A stretch of 11,860 nt of DNA from Betaproteobacteria bacterium (lineage in GTDB: Bacteria > Pseudomonadota > Gammaproteobacteria > Burkholderiales > Casimicrobiaceae), in the NCBI GenBank assembly GCA_013298455.1, contig JAAFHR010000056.1:1-11860 (forward strand). The letters run 5' to 3'. Every line of letters starts with the position of its first letter. Position 1 is the stretch's first letter. A model generated the notes under the pieces. The model saw nothing but the letters and a program-made list of their open reading frames with translations. It was not told where the DNA came from and did not search any database. The position numbers and the translations under genes were made by a program. Positions 1-6,269 of the stretch are shown piece by piece.

Positions 1-141
1 GTTTACAGTTACAGCTGGCTTGTAACGCAGCAATGGTTGGTTGCTGGCTTGATGGCAATTCCCGCGCTTTTGATACTGGTAGTTGCCGTGCTCCCCACTC
101 GGGCTCTGGACGCATTGATTCACCGCATGCCGCTTCCGTAG
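1..141 (+). CDS. C-terminal end of an unidentified membrane protein (partial)
   Basis: Frame 1 is open from the first base to a TAG at 139-141 and gives 46 residues. They begin VYSYSWLVTQQW, continue into a hydrophobic run of about 20 residues (roughly residues 13-31, with GLMAIPALLILVVAVL), and end in a short charged tail, TRALDALIHRMPLP. This is what the last transmembrane helix plus a cytoplasmic tail of an integral membrane protein looks like. The gene starts outside the window, so the family cannot be named; a transporter is possible. It converges on the Bug-type gene at 466-1269, and an inverted repeat begins 20 bases after the stop, which could help end transcription. The reading frame could be chance, but the clean membrane segment and stop argue for a real gene end. 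Confidence 0.6.
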   Translation, partial: VYSYSWLVTQQWLVAGLMAIPALLILVVAVLPTRALDALIHRMPLP

Positions 142-465
142 CGCGGACGCTGTTCACCATCACCGTTCGGGCTGAGCTTGTCGAAGCCTTGGTCGAGCGC
201 CGCCAACCCTTCGACAAGCTCAGGGCGAACGGTGTGTAGCGGACTTGCCTTTGGTGGGGTGGAGAACGGTCGCCCGGATGCTCGCATCAGGATTCCCGTA
301 CTCCGCGTGCAGCGCATTTCCCCAATCCGAGTGAGTTGGTATCAATCTGCCCGGCTGCGGAGCAGCCGGGCACCGTCTGATGTAGGCGACGACCTGGCGT
401 CGCTCGTCGCGATGCAGCGTTGTCACGAGTTGAGCGCGGCCAGGTCCGCGCCTACCAGGCTGCGC
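142..465. other. Gene-free stretch between convergent genes, rich in palindromes
   Basis: No convincing coding sequence is seen in these 324 bases; open frames on both strands have repeat-derived, low-complexity translations. The stretch holds the paired CGTTCG-type inverted repeat at 162-233 and three small GC-rich hairpins between 350 and 469. The part from about 234 to 349 has nothing I recognise. It separates the partial membrane protein (+) from the 3' end of the Bug-type gene (-), so some of these hairpins may act as transcription terminators, although none is followed by a T-run on either strand. Confidence 0.6.
162..233. repeat. Inverted repeat pair, CGTTCG...CGAACG family
   Basis: The 25-base arms at 162-186 and 209-233 are reverse complements at 23 of 25 positions, with 22 bases between them. 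The arms carry GAGCTTGTCGAAG and CTTCGACAAGCTC. From memory, this is a very common interspersed palindrome in beta- and gammaproteobacterial chromosomes. It begins 20 bases after the stop of the partial membrane protein gene and can form one long hairpin; no T-run follows it. Confidence 0.8.
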
Positions 466-469
466 TCAA
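350..469. repeat. Cluster of three short GC-rich hairpins
   Basis: Three dyads lie in a row: CCCGGCTGC (350-358) with GCAGCCGGG (362-370), a perfect 9-bp stem with a GGA loop; GCGACGA (386-392) with TCGTCGC (404-410); and TTGAGCGC (430-437) with GCGCTCAA (462-469), the last touching the TGA stop of the Bug-type gene. A further GCGCGG/CCGCGC dyad sits inside the third. They could end transcription of the Bug-type gene on the minus strand, but no T-run is visible, so this role is only suggested. Confidence 0.45.
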
Positions 470-1269
470 TCAATCTTCGCGCCGCTGATTCTGACCAACT
501 CCGCATACCGCACCGAATCGCGCTTGAGCAGCGCGTCAAACTCTTCGGCGCTGCTGCCGACGACGAAATAACCCGCCTCTTCAATCCGCTTATTGGTTGC
601 TGGATCGCGCACTGCTTTTTGTAATTCGCCGCTGAGTTTGGCGACGATGTCTTTCGGGGTGCCTGCGGGTACGACCCAGCCTTGCCAGCCCATGAGTTGG
701 TATTCGGGAAAGCCTTGTTCGCTGCTCGTTGACACATCGGGCATGGCGGGTGAGCGCACATCACTCACCATGGCAATCGCACGGAGTTTGCCCGCTTTGA
801 CTTGGGTGGCGCTCACGCTGATCGCATCGATCATGATGTCCACGCTGCCACCGAGCATGTCTTTCAGCGCGTCGGCGCTGCCTTTGTAGGGCACGTGCAC
901 GATGTTTAACTTGTTTTGGCTTTTGAAGAGCTCCAACGCGAGATGCGGTGAGCCGCCATTGCCGCCCGAGCCCATGTTGAGCTTGCCCGGATTGGCGCGA
1001 GCGTAGTCGCGAAGTTCGGTCAAATTCTTGATTGGCAATTCATTGCGGACCGTCACCACGAGCGGCAGACGCACGAGCTGCGAGAGCGGCACCAGCTCCT
1101 TCATCGGCGAAAAGCTCATCTTGGTATACATCGCCGGATTGATGCTCATCAGCGCGGCATTGGTGTGCAATAGCGTGTAGCCATCGGGCGCACTTTTGGC
1201 GACCAGTTCGCCTGCGATATTGCTGCCCGCGCCGGGCTTGTTATCAACGACGAACTGCTGCCCGGGCAA
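466..1269 (-). pseudogene. TTT-family substrate-binding protein (Bug/TctC), 5' end lost
   Basis: The 267-residue frame is a clear Bug/TctC periplasmic binding protein of tripartite tricarboxylate transporters: FVVDNKPGAGSNIAGE (6-21), APDGYTLL (27-34), the GSGGNGGSPHLA ligand-loop region (about 101-112), VPYKGSADALKDMLGG (124-139) and GWQGWVVPAGTP (194-205). The family is normally about 320 residues and starts with a signal peptide followed by a strand and a GGxxD loop before the VVDN motif. Here homology starts at the first codons, so about 55-60 residues are absent. The only frame-compatible start is a TTG at 1269 without a ribosome binding site. A strong AAGGAGG and ATG lie just upstream (1295-1308) but open a different frame that stops after 17 codons. 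Without a signal peptide it could not be exported. I call it a pseudogene, probably caused by an internal deletion next to the tandem repeats; a sequencing error or a very divergent start is less likely. Membrane subunits TctA/TctB are absent here. Confidence 0.65.
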
Positions 1270-1301
1270 TAAGGGTGTGTGAGTGGGTGAAATACATGGA
1301 G

Positions 1302-1308
1302 CCTCCTT
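1302..1308 (-). promoter_or_regulatory. Strong Shine-Dalgarno stranded upstream of the broken Bug gene
   Basis: On the minus strand AAGGAGG is followed after 4 bases by an ATG (1297-1295). That ATG opens a 17-codon frame (MYFTHSHTLIARAAVRR, then TGA) that overlaps the first codons of the Bug-type frame in the wrong phase. The likely reading is that this is the original initiation site, now separated from its coding frame by a deletion that was not a multiple of three. Confidence 0.5.
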
Positions 1309-1346
1309 GGTGTTTTGGGAATGGTAGCGGAGGCTTCGATCCAGCT

Positions 1347-1470
1347 CCCTCTCCCGCAGGCGGGAGAGGGTTGGGGTGAGGGTGGTGATGGAGTGCAGAG
1401 CCCGGTTGGAGTGATCTGTTATGCCACGACACCCTCATCCCCAGCCCTTCTCCCGCTTGCGGGAGAAGGG
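1347..1470. repeat. 124-bp REPIN/MITE-like element, copy 1
   Basis: The left end is a hairpin with CCCTCTCCCGC and GCGGGAGAGGG arms and an AG loop. The right end is a hairpin with CCCTTCTCCCGC and GCGGGAGAAGGG arms and a TT loop. Inside these, TTGGGGTGAGGGTG and CACCCTCATCCCCA are imperfect complements, so the element is an inverted pair of hairpin modules around a core of about 45 bases. This architecture matches REPINs or small MITEs; the ends resemble a CCCTCTCCCG-type repeat I recall from many proteobacteria. Confidence 0.85.
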
Positions 1471-1520
1471 AGTCAGCGCCGCGTGAACGCACAAATCCCT
1501 TTGTATGCGAAATGCTTGCC

Positions 1521-1644
1521 CCCTCTCCCGCAGGCGGGAGAGGGTTGCGGTGAGGGTGGTGATGGAGTGCAGAACCCAGCTGGAGTGATCTGTTATGCCA
1601 CGACACCCTCATCCCCGGCCCTTCTCCCGCCTGCAGGAGAAGGG
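1521..1644. repeat. 124-bp REPIN/MITE-like element, copy 2
   Basis: The design and length match copy 1. The core is nearly identical (ATGGAGTGCAGA, then GGAGTGATCTGTTATGCC). The right-hand hairpin has one unpaired position because its second arm reads CAGGAGAAGGG instead of CGGGAGAAGGG. It is preceded and followed by the related 50-base spacers. Confidence 0.85.
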
Positions 1645-1694
1645 AGTCGCGCCGCGCGAACGCCCGAATCCGTTTTGTATGCGAAATGCTTGCC

Positions 1695-1818
1695 CCCTCT
1701 CCCGCAGGCGGGAGAGGGTTGCGGTGAGGGTGGTGATGGACTGCAGAGCCCGCTTGGAGTGATCTGCTATGCCACGACACCCTCATCCCCAGCCCTTCTC
1801 CCGCCTGCGGGAGAAGGG
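1695..1818. repeat. 124-bp REPIN/MITE-like element, copy 3
   Basis: Same length and architecture, with a few substitutions in the core (GGACTGCAG, CTGCTATGCC) and a right hairpin with a CT loop. Its right end lies 7 bases from the TAG of the M20 gene (stop at 1828-1826 on the minus strand), so it sits where that gene's transcript would end and could stabilise or terminate it. Confidence 0.85.
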
Positions 1819-1825
1819 AGTCAGG

Positions 1826-3064
1826 CTAGCTCAGCATCTCCGCCACGGCGCAAGCTACCACCTGCGTCGCTTTGCGCAGATCCTCTAGCAACAAATTCTC
1901 ATCGGCTCGCTTGGCGTTTGATTCGGGCACGGTGCGCGGACCCGCGCCGTAGAGCACGACCGGAATCCCAGCTTCGCCGTACAAACGCGCATCGGTGTAG
2001 AGCGGCACGCCGCCCGCTTCGATCGGCTCTCCGAACACTCGCTCGCCGTGTTTTTGCAATGCGGCAACGAGGCGCAGGTTGCCGGGCAAGGGCTTCAGCG
2101 CGTTCGCAAGCAACAAGCGTTTGATCTCAACACGAATGCCGCTGCGGCCAACGACCGCGCCTTCGATCATCGCTCGAACCTGCGCTTCAACTTCAGCGGG
2201 ATTTTCCTCGGGCACCATGCGGCGATCCATTTTCAGAATCACTCGACCGGGCACGACGTTGGTATTCGTGCCGCCCATGATTTGGCCAACGAGCATGGTC
2301 GGGGTGTTGATGCCGTCGACCTTCGATTTGATTTTTGCTAGGTCGGGCAGCTTGCCGTAGATCGCGTTCAAAATGGCATTGGCGGCTTGCAATGCGTCGT
2401 GTCCGGTTTCGGGCATCGCGCCGTGGGTTGCTGTGCCGTGCACGGTGATTTCGAATTGCAAACAGCCGTTGTGCGCGGTGACGATGTTGTAGCTAAAGCC
2501 CGCTGCCAACACGTAATCAGGCGTCGTTGCTTTTTGCTCCAGCAAGTAGCCCGGCCCGAGGATGCCGCCGAATTCTTCGTCGTAGGTCAGGTGCAATTCA
2601 ATGTTGCCGTTGAGTTTCTCGCCTGCCGCTTCAGCGGCCTTGAGTGCTTCAATGGCGTAGGTGTAGCTTGCGATATCGCTTTTACTCACGGCCACGCCGC
2701 GTGCATACATGCGGCCGTCTTTGATCTCGCCGCCGTAAGGGTCAAACGACCAACCATCGCCGGGTGGAACGACGTCACCGTGGGCGTTAAGCGCAATCGT
2801 TGGCCCCGCGCCCGCGCCGAATTTTTGGCGCACGATGAGATTGGTGACCGATTGCATACCGTAGTCTCGAACGCGCGCCTCGGGCACGACGAACCGCTCA
2901 ACGTGAAAGCCTTTTTTCGTCAAAAGCTCAGCGGCCTTCTCTGCGGCGGGTGCGTTGTTGCCCGGCGGTGTGTCAGAAGGCACGCGAACAATCTGCCGAA
3001 GAAATTCGATTTGCTCGGCGTGGTGTTGATCGATGTAGGTGGAGAGGGTTTGTGTGATGGACAT
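1826..3064 (-). CDS. M20 family metallohydrolase (ArgE/DapE/CPG2-like)
   Basis: This 412-residue protein has the M20 amidohydrolase/peptidase layout: a catalytic domain with the metal motif NAHGDVVPPGD (His95, Asp97), GRMYARGVAVSKSD (118-130), and the catalytic YDEEFGG (Glu163-Glu164); an inserted dimerisation domain starting near FEITVHGTATHGAMPE (204-219); and a C-terminal catalytic segment ending ESNAKRADENLLLEDL. Full-length M20 enzymes are usually 380-440 residues, so it is complete. Two positions that normally bind zinc look altered: the acidic residue expected around AAGFSY (187-192), and the histidine expected in the AHxxDE-like motif, where Lys385 stands. Members of this branch may share these changes. 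Substrate is unknown. It is co-directional with puuE and the allantoate amidohydrolase, 193 bases downstream across a 124-bp repeat, so a role in purine breakdown or in peptide or N-acyl amino acid hydrolysis is possible but unproven. The ATG at 3064 has no clear ribosome binding site. Confidence 0.9.
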   Translation of the reverse strand: MSITQTLSTYIDQHHAEQIEFLRQIVRVPSDTPPGNNAPAAEKAAELLTKKGFHVERFVVPEARVRDYGMQSVTNLIVRQKFGAGAGPTIALNAHGDVVPPGDGWSFDPYGGEIKDGRMYARGVAVSKSDIASYTYAIEALKAAEAAGEKLNGNIELHLTYDEEFGGILGPGYLLEQKATTPDYVLAAGFSYNIVTAHNGCLQFEITVHGTATHGAMPETGHDALQAANAILNAIYGKLPDLAKIKSKVDGINTPTMLVGQIMGGTNTNVVPGRVILKMDRRMVPEENPAEVEAQVRAMIEGAVVGRSGIRVEIKRLLLANALKPLPGNLRLVAALQKHGERVFGEPIEAGGVPLYTDARLYGEAGIPVVLYGAGPRTVPESNAKRADENLLLEDLRKATQVVACAVAEMLS

Positions 3065-3108
3065 ATACAGAGGAAAGAATTCAGTGAAGTAGCGCTGGTG
3101 GTTTGGCT

Positions 3109-3232
3109 CCCTCTCCCGCAGGCGGGAGAGGGTTGGGGTGAGGGTGGTGATGGAGTGAAGAGCCCGGCTGGAGCGACCTGTTATGCCGCGACACCCTCAT
3201 CCCCAGCCCTTCTCCCGCCCGCGGGAGAAGGG
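3109..3232. repeat. 124-bp REPIN/MITE-like element, copy 4 (solitary)
   Basis: This solitary copy has the same 124-base length and hairpin ends as the tandem copies and lies in the same orientation. Its right hairpin loop is CC, giving a CCCGCGGG centre. The core differs slightly (GGAGTGAAGAGCCC, GGAGCGACCTG). It lies 25 bases downstream of the amidohydrolase stop and 44 bases upstream of the M20 start on the minus strand, so any shared transcript carries it between the two genes. It lacks the 50-base spacer seen in the tandem array. Confidence 0.85.
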
Positions 3233-3257
3233 CGTTTCTGTCGTGCGAAAGTTACAA

Positions 3258-4547
3258 CTAGCTGCGATCGACCCGCTGCGCCTTGTCAGCAAAAAAGCTC
3301 GGCGGTTGGTAGTGTTCGAAGAAATGTAGCAGTGTGGCGGTGGCGATTTCGGCGTCTTCGGCGGTCATCGTTTCAGACGGATGATGCGAGATACCGCCAT
3401 TGCCGCAGCGCACGAAGAGCATGGCGATGGGGCACACTTTTGGGAATTCCATTGCGTCGTGGCCCGCGCCGCTCGGCAGGTAGCGCGGTGCGATCCCTTG
3501 CGCGGCAATTGCGTCGGCGAATTGCTTTTGTAGCGCGTCGTCGCAGGGTGCGGCGTTTAATTCGAAAAAGGGCTGGGCGTCTACCTTCACGTTTCGCCGC
3601 TCAGCGATCAAGGTGAATTCAGTACGTATCTGCTTTATCGCTGAATGCCTTACGGAATCTGAACCAGATCGCACATCAACACTAAACTCGACATCCTGCG
3701 GAATCACGTTGATCGCGCCAGGCAGACAGGCGATGCGGCCAACAGTTCCTACGAGGTTTTCGTTGTCTCGACAGTAGCGCTCAACGTAGAGCACCATTTC
3801 GCTGGCCGCCGTGAGGGCGTCTTGTCGCTTGGTCATTGCAACGGTGCCGGCGTGACCGGCGAGCCCCGTCACTTTCACATTCATTCGCGTGGCCCCAGCA
3901 ATCGCGGTGACCACGCCGACGGCCAAGCCTTCATCAAGGAGCGTTGGCCCTTGCTCGATATGCGATTCCACAAACGCGACCACCTCACCATGCCCATCGC
4001 CCCGGCGATCCAAGGATTGCCAAGCATCAGCATCGCCGCCAAACTGATTGATCGCGTCGCGCATGGTGATGCCGTTCGCATCTTTTTTCTCAAGCCACGC
4101 CGGATCGAAGTTGCCCGCCATCGCTTTGCTGCCGATGAGAGTCACGCCAAATCGAACGCCCTCCTCATCGCCAAAGCCCACAATTTCGAGCGTGTAGGGC
4201 AAGCGCTTGCCTTGCCGATTCAATTCTTTCACGCAAGCAATCGGCGATAGGATGCCAAACAAGCCATCGTACTTTCCAGCGTTTCGCACGCTATCTTGAT
4301 GCGACCCAGTCATCACCACCGGCGCAAACGGGACGCCCGCTTCGTAGCGCCCAACGATATTGCCCATCACGTCGTAATCGGCCGTCATGCCCGCTTCGCG
4401 CATCAAGCCGATCAAGTAGTCACCCGCTTGGCGATGCTCTTTCGAAAGATACGTTCGCGTGATGCGCGGCGCGTCTTCGGTGAAGGTAGCGAGCACTTCG
4501 GCTTGTTTGAGGATTTCAGTTCCGAAGCGCATTTCGTCATTCGTCAT
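3258..4547 (-). CDS. allC: Allantoate amidohydrolase (M20, AllC/HyuC family)
   Basis: The 429-residue protein belongs to the Zn/Mn-dependent amidase branch of M20 that includes allantoate amidohydrolase, ureidoglycolate hydrolase and N-carbamoyl-L-amino acid hydrolase. Visible motifs: GSHQDSV (81-87, metal ligands His83 and Asp85), GKYDG (91-95, bridging Asp94), FGDEEGVRF (125-133, catalytic Glu128-Glu129), ESHIEQGP (194-201, His196), LAGHAGT (229-235), GAGHDAM (360-366) and GISHHPSE (385-392, the C-terminal metal histidine). All expected ligands are present. It would release ammonia and CO2 from allantoate to give ureidoglycine in the cytoplasm. The substrate is inferred mainly from context: its ATG overlaps the puuE TGA as ATGA, so the two are translationally coupled. 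An in-frame ATG at codon 6 is an alternative start. N-carbamoyl amino acid hydrolysis cannot be excluded by sequence alone. Confidence 0.9.
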   Translation of the reverse strand: MTNDEMRFGTEILKQAEVLATFTEDAPRITRTYLSKEHRQAGDYLIGLMREAGMTADYDVMGNIVGRYEAGVPFAPVVMTGSHQDSVRNAGKYDGLFGILSPIACVKELNRQGKRLPYTLEIVGFGDEEGVRFGVTLIGSKAMAGNFDPAWLEKKDANGITMRDAINQFGGDADAWQSLDRRGDGHGEVVAFVESHIEQGPTLLDEGLAVGVVTAIAGATRMNVKVTGLAGHAGTVAMTKRQDALTAASEMVLYVERYCRDNENLVGTVGRIACLPGAINVIPQDVEFSVDVRSGSDSVRHSAIKQIRTEFTLIAERRNVKVDAQPFFELNAAPCDDALQKQFADAIAAQGIAPRYLPSGAGHDAMEFPKVCPIAMLFVRCGNGGISHHPSETMTAEDAEIATATLLHFFEHYQPPSFFADKAQRVDRS

Positions 4548-4559
4548 TGGTCATTCGTC
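4535..4559 (-). repeat. 7-bp tandem repeat over the puuE stop / allC start
   Basis: About 3.5 units of CGTCATT (one unit GGTCATT) run over the gene junction; on the coding strand they read AATGACC, AATGACG, AATGACG. Each unit has an ATG, at 4554, 4547 and 4540, and because the unit is 7 bases each ATG is in a different frame. Only the one at 4547 opens the amidohydrolase frame. Confidence 0.75.
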
Positions 4560-5488
4560 CTGCTGTGCGGATGCACCGCGCGCCAATGTCGCGCAATGTC
4601 GATTCTTCGCGGCACCCACACACGATCATGCTTTTCAATGTGATCGAGAAACCGAATCAGACCTGCCATCCGACCGGGGCGACCTAGCAAGCGGCAATGC
4701 ATGCCGATGCTCATCATCTTTGGCGCGTCTTCGCCCTCGGCGTAGAGCACATCAAACGTGTCTCGCAGGTAATGAAAGAAATGATCTGCCGTGTTGAACC
4801 CTTGCGGTGCGGCAAATCGCATGTCGTTGCAATCGAGCGTGTAGGGCACGATGAGCTGCTGCACGGTTTCGCCGTTTGATTTTTCGACAGGCATGTAAAA
4901 CGGCAAATCATCGCCGTAGTAATCGCTGTCGTACTCGTAGCCGCCATGATCGGCCACGAGACGATGCGTATTCGGGCTATCGCGCCCGGTGTACCAGCCG
5001 TAGGGCCACTGCCCGCCGGTCAGTTTGCGAATGATGTCAGTGCCCTTGGCGATGTGTTCGCGCTCAGTCGCTTCATCCATGTGTTGATGATGAATCCAGC
5101 GATAACCGTGGCACGCAATTTCATGACCGAGCTCGCAAAACGCGGCCGTGAGCTCGGGATGCCGCTCCAGCGCCATCGACACGCCAAACACCGTGAGCGG
5201 CAAATTGCGTTTCGCGAATTCGCGCAAGATGCGCCACACGCCAGCGCGCGAGCCGTATTCGTAGATCGATTCCATCGACATGTGCCGCGCTTCGAACGAC
5301 GCTGCGCCAATGATTTCCGAGAGAAACTGTTCGCTGCCTTTATCGCCGTGAAGCACGCAGTTTTCAGCACCCTCTTCGTAGTTGAGCACGAATTGCACCG
5401 CGACCTTGGCGCGCATCGGCCATTTCGCGTGGGGCAGATTTCGGCCGTAGCCGATGAGATCGCGGGGGTAAGTTGAGGCGGGTTGCAC
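4544..5488 (-). CDS. puuE: Allantoinase PuuE, polysaccharide-deacetylase type
   Basis: At 314 residues this is the usual PuuE size. PuuE enzymes hydrolyse allantoin to allantoate and belong to the polysaccharide deacetylase / carbohydrate esterase 4 fold, unrelated to the AllB metal-dependent allantoinases. Family blocks seen: YPRDLIGYGRNLPHAKWP (7-24), FVLNYEEGAENCVLHGD (33-49), the active-site stretch GHEIACHGYRWIHHQHM (121-137), WYTGRDSPNTHRL (165-177), YYGDDLPFY (190-198), DCNDMRF (219-225) and GMHCRLLGRPGRM (262-274). The start is a GTG at 5488, placed just before the conserved YPRDLIGYG. It is first on the minus strand of the divergent cluster and overlaps allC by four bases. Expression is probably controlled from the 257-base gap shared with uraD. 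Identification is strong because neighbours supply the preceding and following steps. Confidence 0.95.
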   Translation of the reverse strand: MQPASTYPRDLIGYGRNLPHAKWPMRAKVAVQFVLNYEEGAENCVLHGDKGSEQFLSEIIGAASFEARHMSMESIYEYGSRAGVWRILREFAKRNLPLTVFGVSMALERHPELTAAFCELGHEIACHGYRWIHHQHMDEATEREHIAKGTDIIRKLTGGQWPYGWYTGRDSPNTHRLVADHGGYEYDSDYYGDDLPFYMPVEKSNGETVQQLIVPYTLDCNDMRFAAPQGFNTADHFFHYLRDTFDVLYAEGEDAPKMMSIGMHCRLLGRPGRMAGLIRFLDHIEKHDRVWVPRRIDIARHWRAVHPHSRTNDQ

Positions 5489-5524
5489 GGTGGATATTTT
5501 TGTAGGGTTGCGTGTGATTTATTT

Positions 5525-5566
5525 TTTGACGCAGATTGCGCTGATTACGCGGATTTAGGCAGATTA
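5525..5566 (+). repeat. Solitary 42-base CGCnGATT-type repeat arm
   Basis: These 42 bases match the right arm of the inverted pair at 9008-9216 at 38 of 42 positions. Internally the motif is a degenerate repeat of about 10 bases: GCAGATT, CGCTGATT, CGCGGATT, GCAGATT. Here only one arm is present, in the divergent puuE-uraD control region, 36 bases upstream of the puuE start codon. Confidence 0.8.
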
Positions 5567-5707
5567 TGGGTTGCTCAGCGGAGGTGCGTTGCGTGATCGG
5601 AAAATGGCATCCGTTGGGCGTTGATTTTGATAGTTTAACGACGAAATCGCGCTTGAACCCGCTACGGATTGAGCGTCTACTGCATTCGGGTCATAAGACG
5701 TCGGCGC

Positions 5708-5736
5708 TTGCCGTTGCCGTGGCTAGAAACTAAGAT
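5708..5736 (+). promoter_or_regulatory. Candidate promoter for uraD-uraH(-puuD)
   Basis: A TTGCCG at 5708-5713 and a TAAGAT at 5731-5736 are separated by 17 bases, the ideal spacing for a sigma-70 type promoter. The start ATG at 5746 is only 9 bases after the -10 box, so the transcript would begin about 3 bases before the ATG, which would make it almost leaderless. No Shine-Dalgarno is visible, which is consistent. No clear operator palindrome was found nearby. Confidence 0.4.
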
Positions 5737-5745
5737 TGCAAAACG

Positions 5746-6267
5746 ATGCCATTCACTCTCTCTCAGCTAAATTCCCTCGCACCCGATGACTTTTCGTCCG
5801 CGTTTGGTCAGGTTTATGAACACTCGCCGTGGATTGCACGGCGCGCGTTGGCCATGAAGCCGCTGCACGGATTTGGCTCGCGCCCGCAGGTGCATGCGGC
5901 GTTGGTTGCGGTGGTGCAATCGGCTAGCGATACGGAAAAACTGACGCTCCTGAACGCCCATCCCGAACTCGCGGGCAAGGAAGCAGCCGCTGGAGCTCTA
6001 ACGGCCGCGTCAACGGCAGAGCAGGCGAGCGCCGGGTTGACGTCGATGACCGCTGATGACGTTTCGCAGCTTCGTGCGCTGAACGCCGCGTACCGTGAAA
6101 AATTTGGTTTTCCATTCATCATCGCTGTTCGAAACAACACGCAAAGCGCCATTTTCGGCGCTGTGAAATCGCGCATGTTCAATTCGAAATCGATGGAGAT
6201 GAACAACGCGCTGATGCAAGTCGGTGAAATCGCACGACTGCGTTTGATGGATTTAATCTCGGAGTGA
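5746..6267 (+). CDS. uraD: OHCU decarboxylase UraD
   Basis: UraD converts 2-oxo-4-hydroxy-4-carboxy-5-ureidoimidazoline to S-allantoin with loss of CO2, the last step from urate to allantoin. The 173-residue protein is normal length for the family. Signature blocks: LNSLAPDDF (8-16), VYEHSPWIA (23-31), LLNAHPELAGK (68-78) with His72 in the place of the catalytic histidine, SAGL (95-98), and NAAYREKFGFPFIIAVR (113-129). The ATG at 5746 immediately precedes the conserved LxxLN start of the family; no ribosome binding site is seen before it. The TGA is followed directly by uraH. It shares the divergent control region with puuE. Confidence 0.95.
   Translation: MPFTLSQLNSLAPDDFSSAFGQVYEHSPWIARRALAMKPLHGFGSRPQVHAALVAVVQSASDTEKLTLLNAHPELAGKEAAAGALTAASTAEQASAGLTSMTADDVSQLRALNAAYREKFGFPFIIAVRNNTQSAIFGAVKSRMFNSKSMEMNNALMQVGEIARLRLMDLISE
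6261..6264 (+). promoter_or_regulatory. Ribosome binding site that decides the uraH start
   Basis: GGAG at the very end of uraD lies 5 bases before the ATG at 6270 but only 2 bases before the ATG at 6267, and it contains the G of the GTG at 6264. The three consecutive possible starts read GTG ATG ATG; spacing favours the last. Confidence 0.5.
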
Positions 6268-6269
6268 TG

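Larger units (their letters stand above)
1347..1818. repeat. Tandem array: three 124-bp palindromic elements at 174-bp period
   Basis: Elements start at 1347, 1521 and 1695, exactly 174 bases apart, and each is 124 bases long. The two 50-base spacers (1471-1520 and 1645-1694) resemble each other closely and share the ending GTATGCGAAATGCTTGCC, so the duplicated unit was element plus spacer. The array fills most of the 528-base gap between the broken Bug gene and the M20 gene, ending 7 bases beyond the M20 stop codon. The rest of this gap (1298-1346) holds the stranded ribosome binding site and no gene. Apparent open frames across the array on both strands are repeats read as protein. Confidence 0.9.

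Noticed and set aside
1347..1818. CRISPR array
   Set aside because: The period is 174 bases and the 50-base spacers are nearly identical to each other, not unique, and there are no cas genes.
1244..2124. Long open frames on both strands across the repeat array (PQAGEGWGEGGDG- and HPHRNPLPPAGEG-type translations)
   Set aside because: They are the GC-rich 124-bp palindrome read as protein; the same peptide recurs at each copy, they overlap the M20 gene or contain no domain, and no start signal fits.
3094..3101. GCTGGTGG octamer, identical to the E. coli Chi site
   Set aside because: A single octamer is expected by chance, and Chi sequence differs between lineages.
2387..3616. 409-codon open frame on the plus strand
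   Set aside because: It lies opposite the M20 and amidohydrolase genes and crosses the repeat; its translation has no family features, whereas the minus strand has two clear enzymes.
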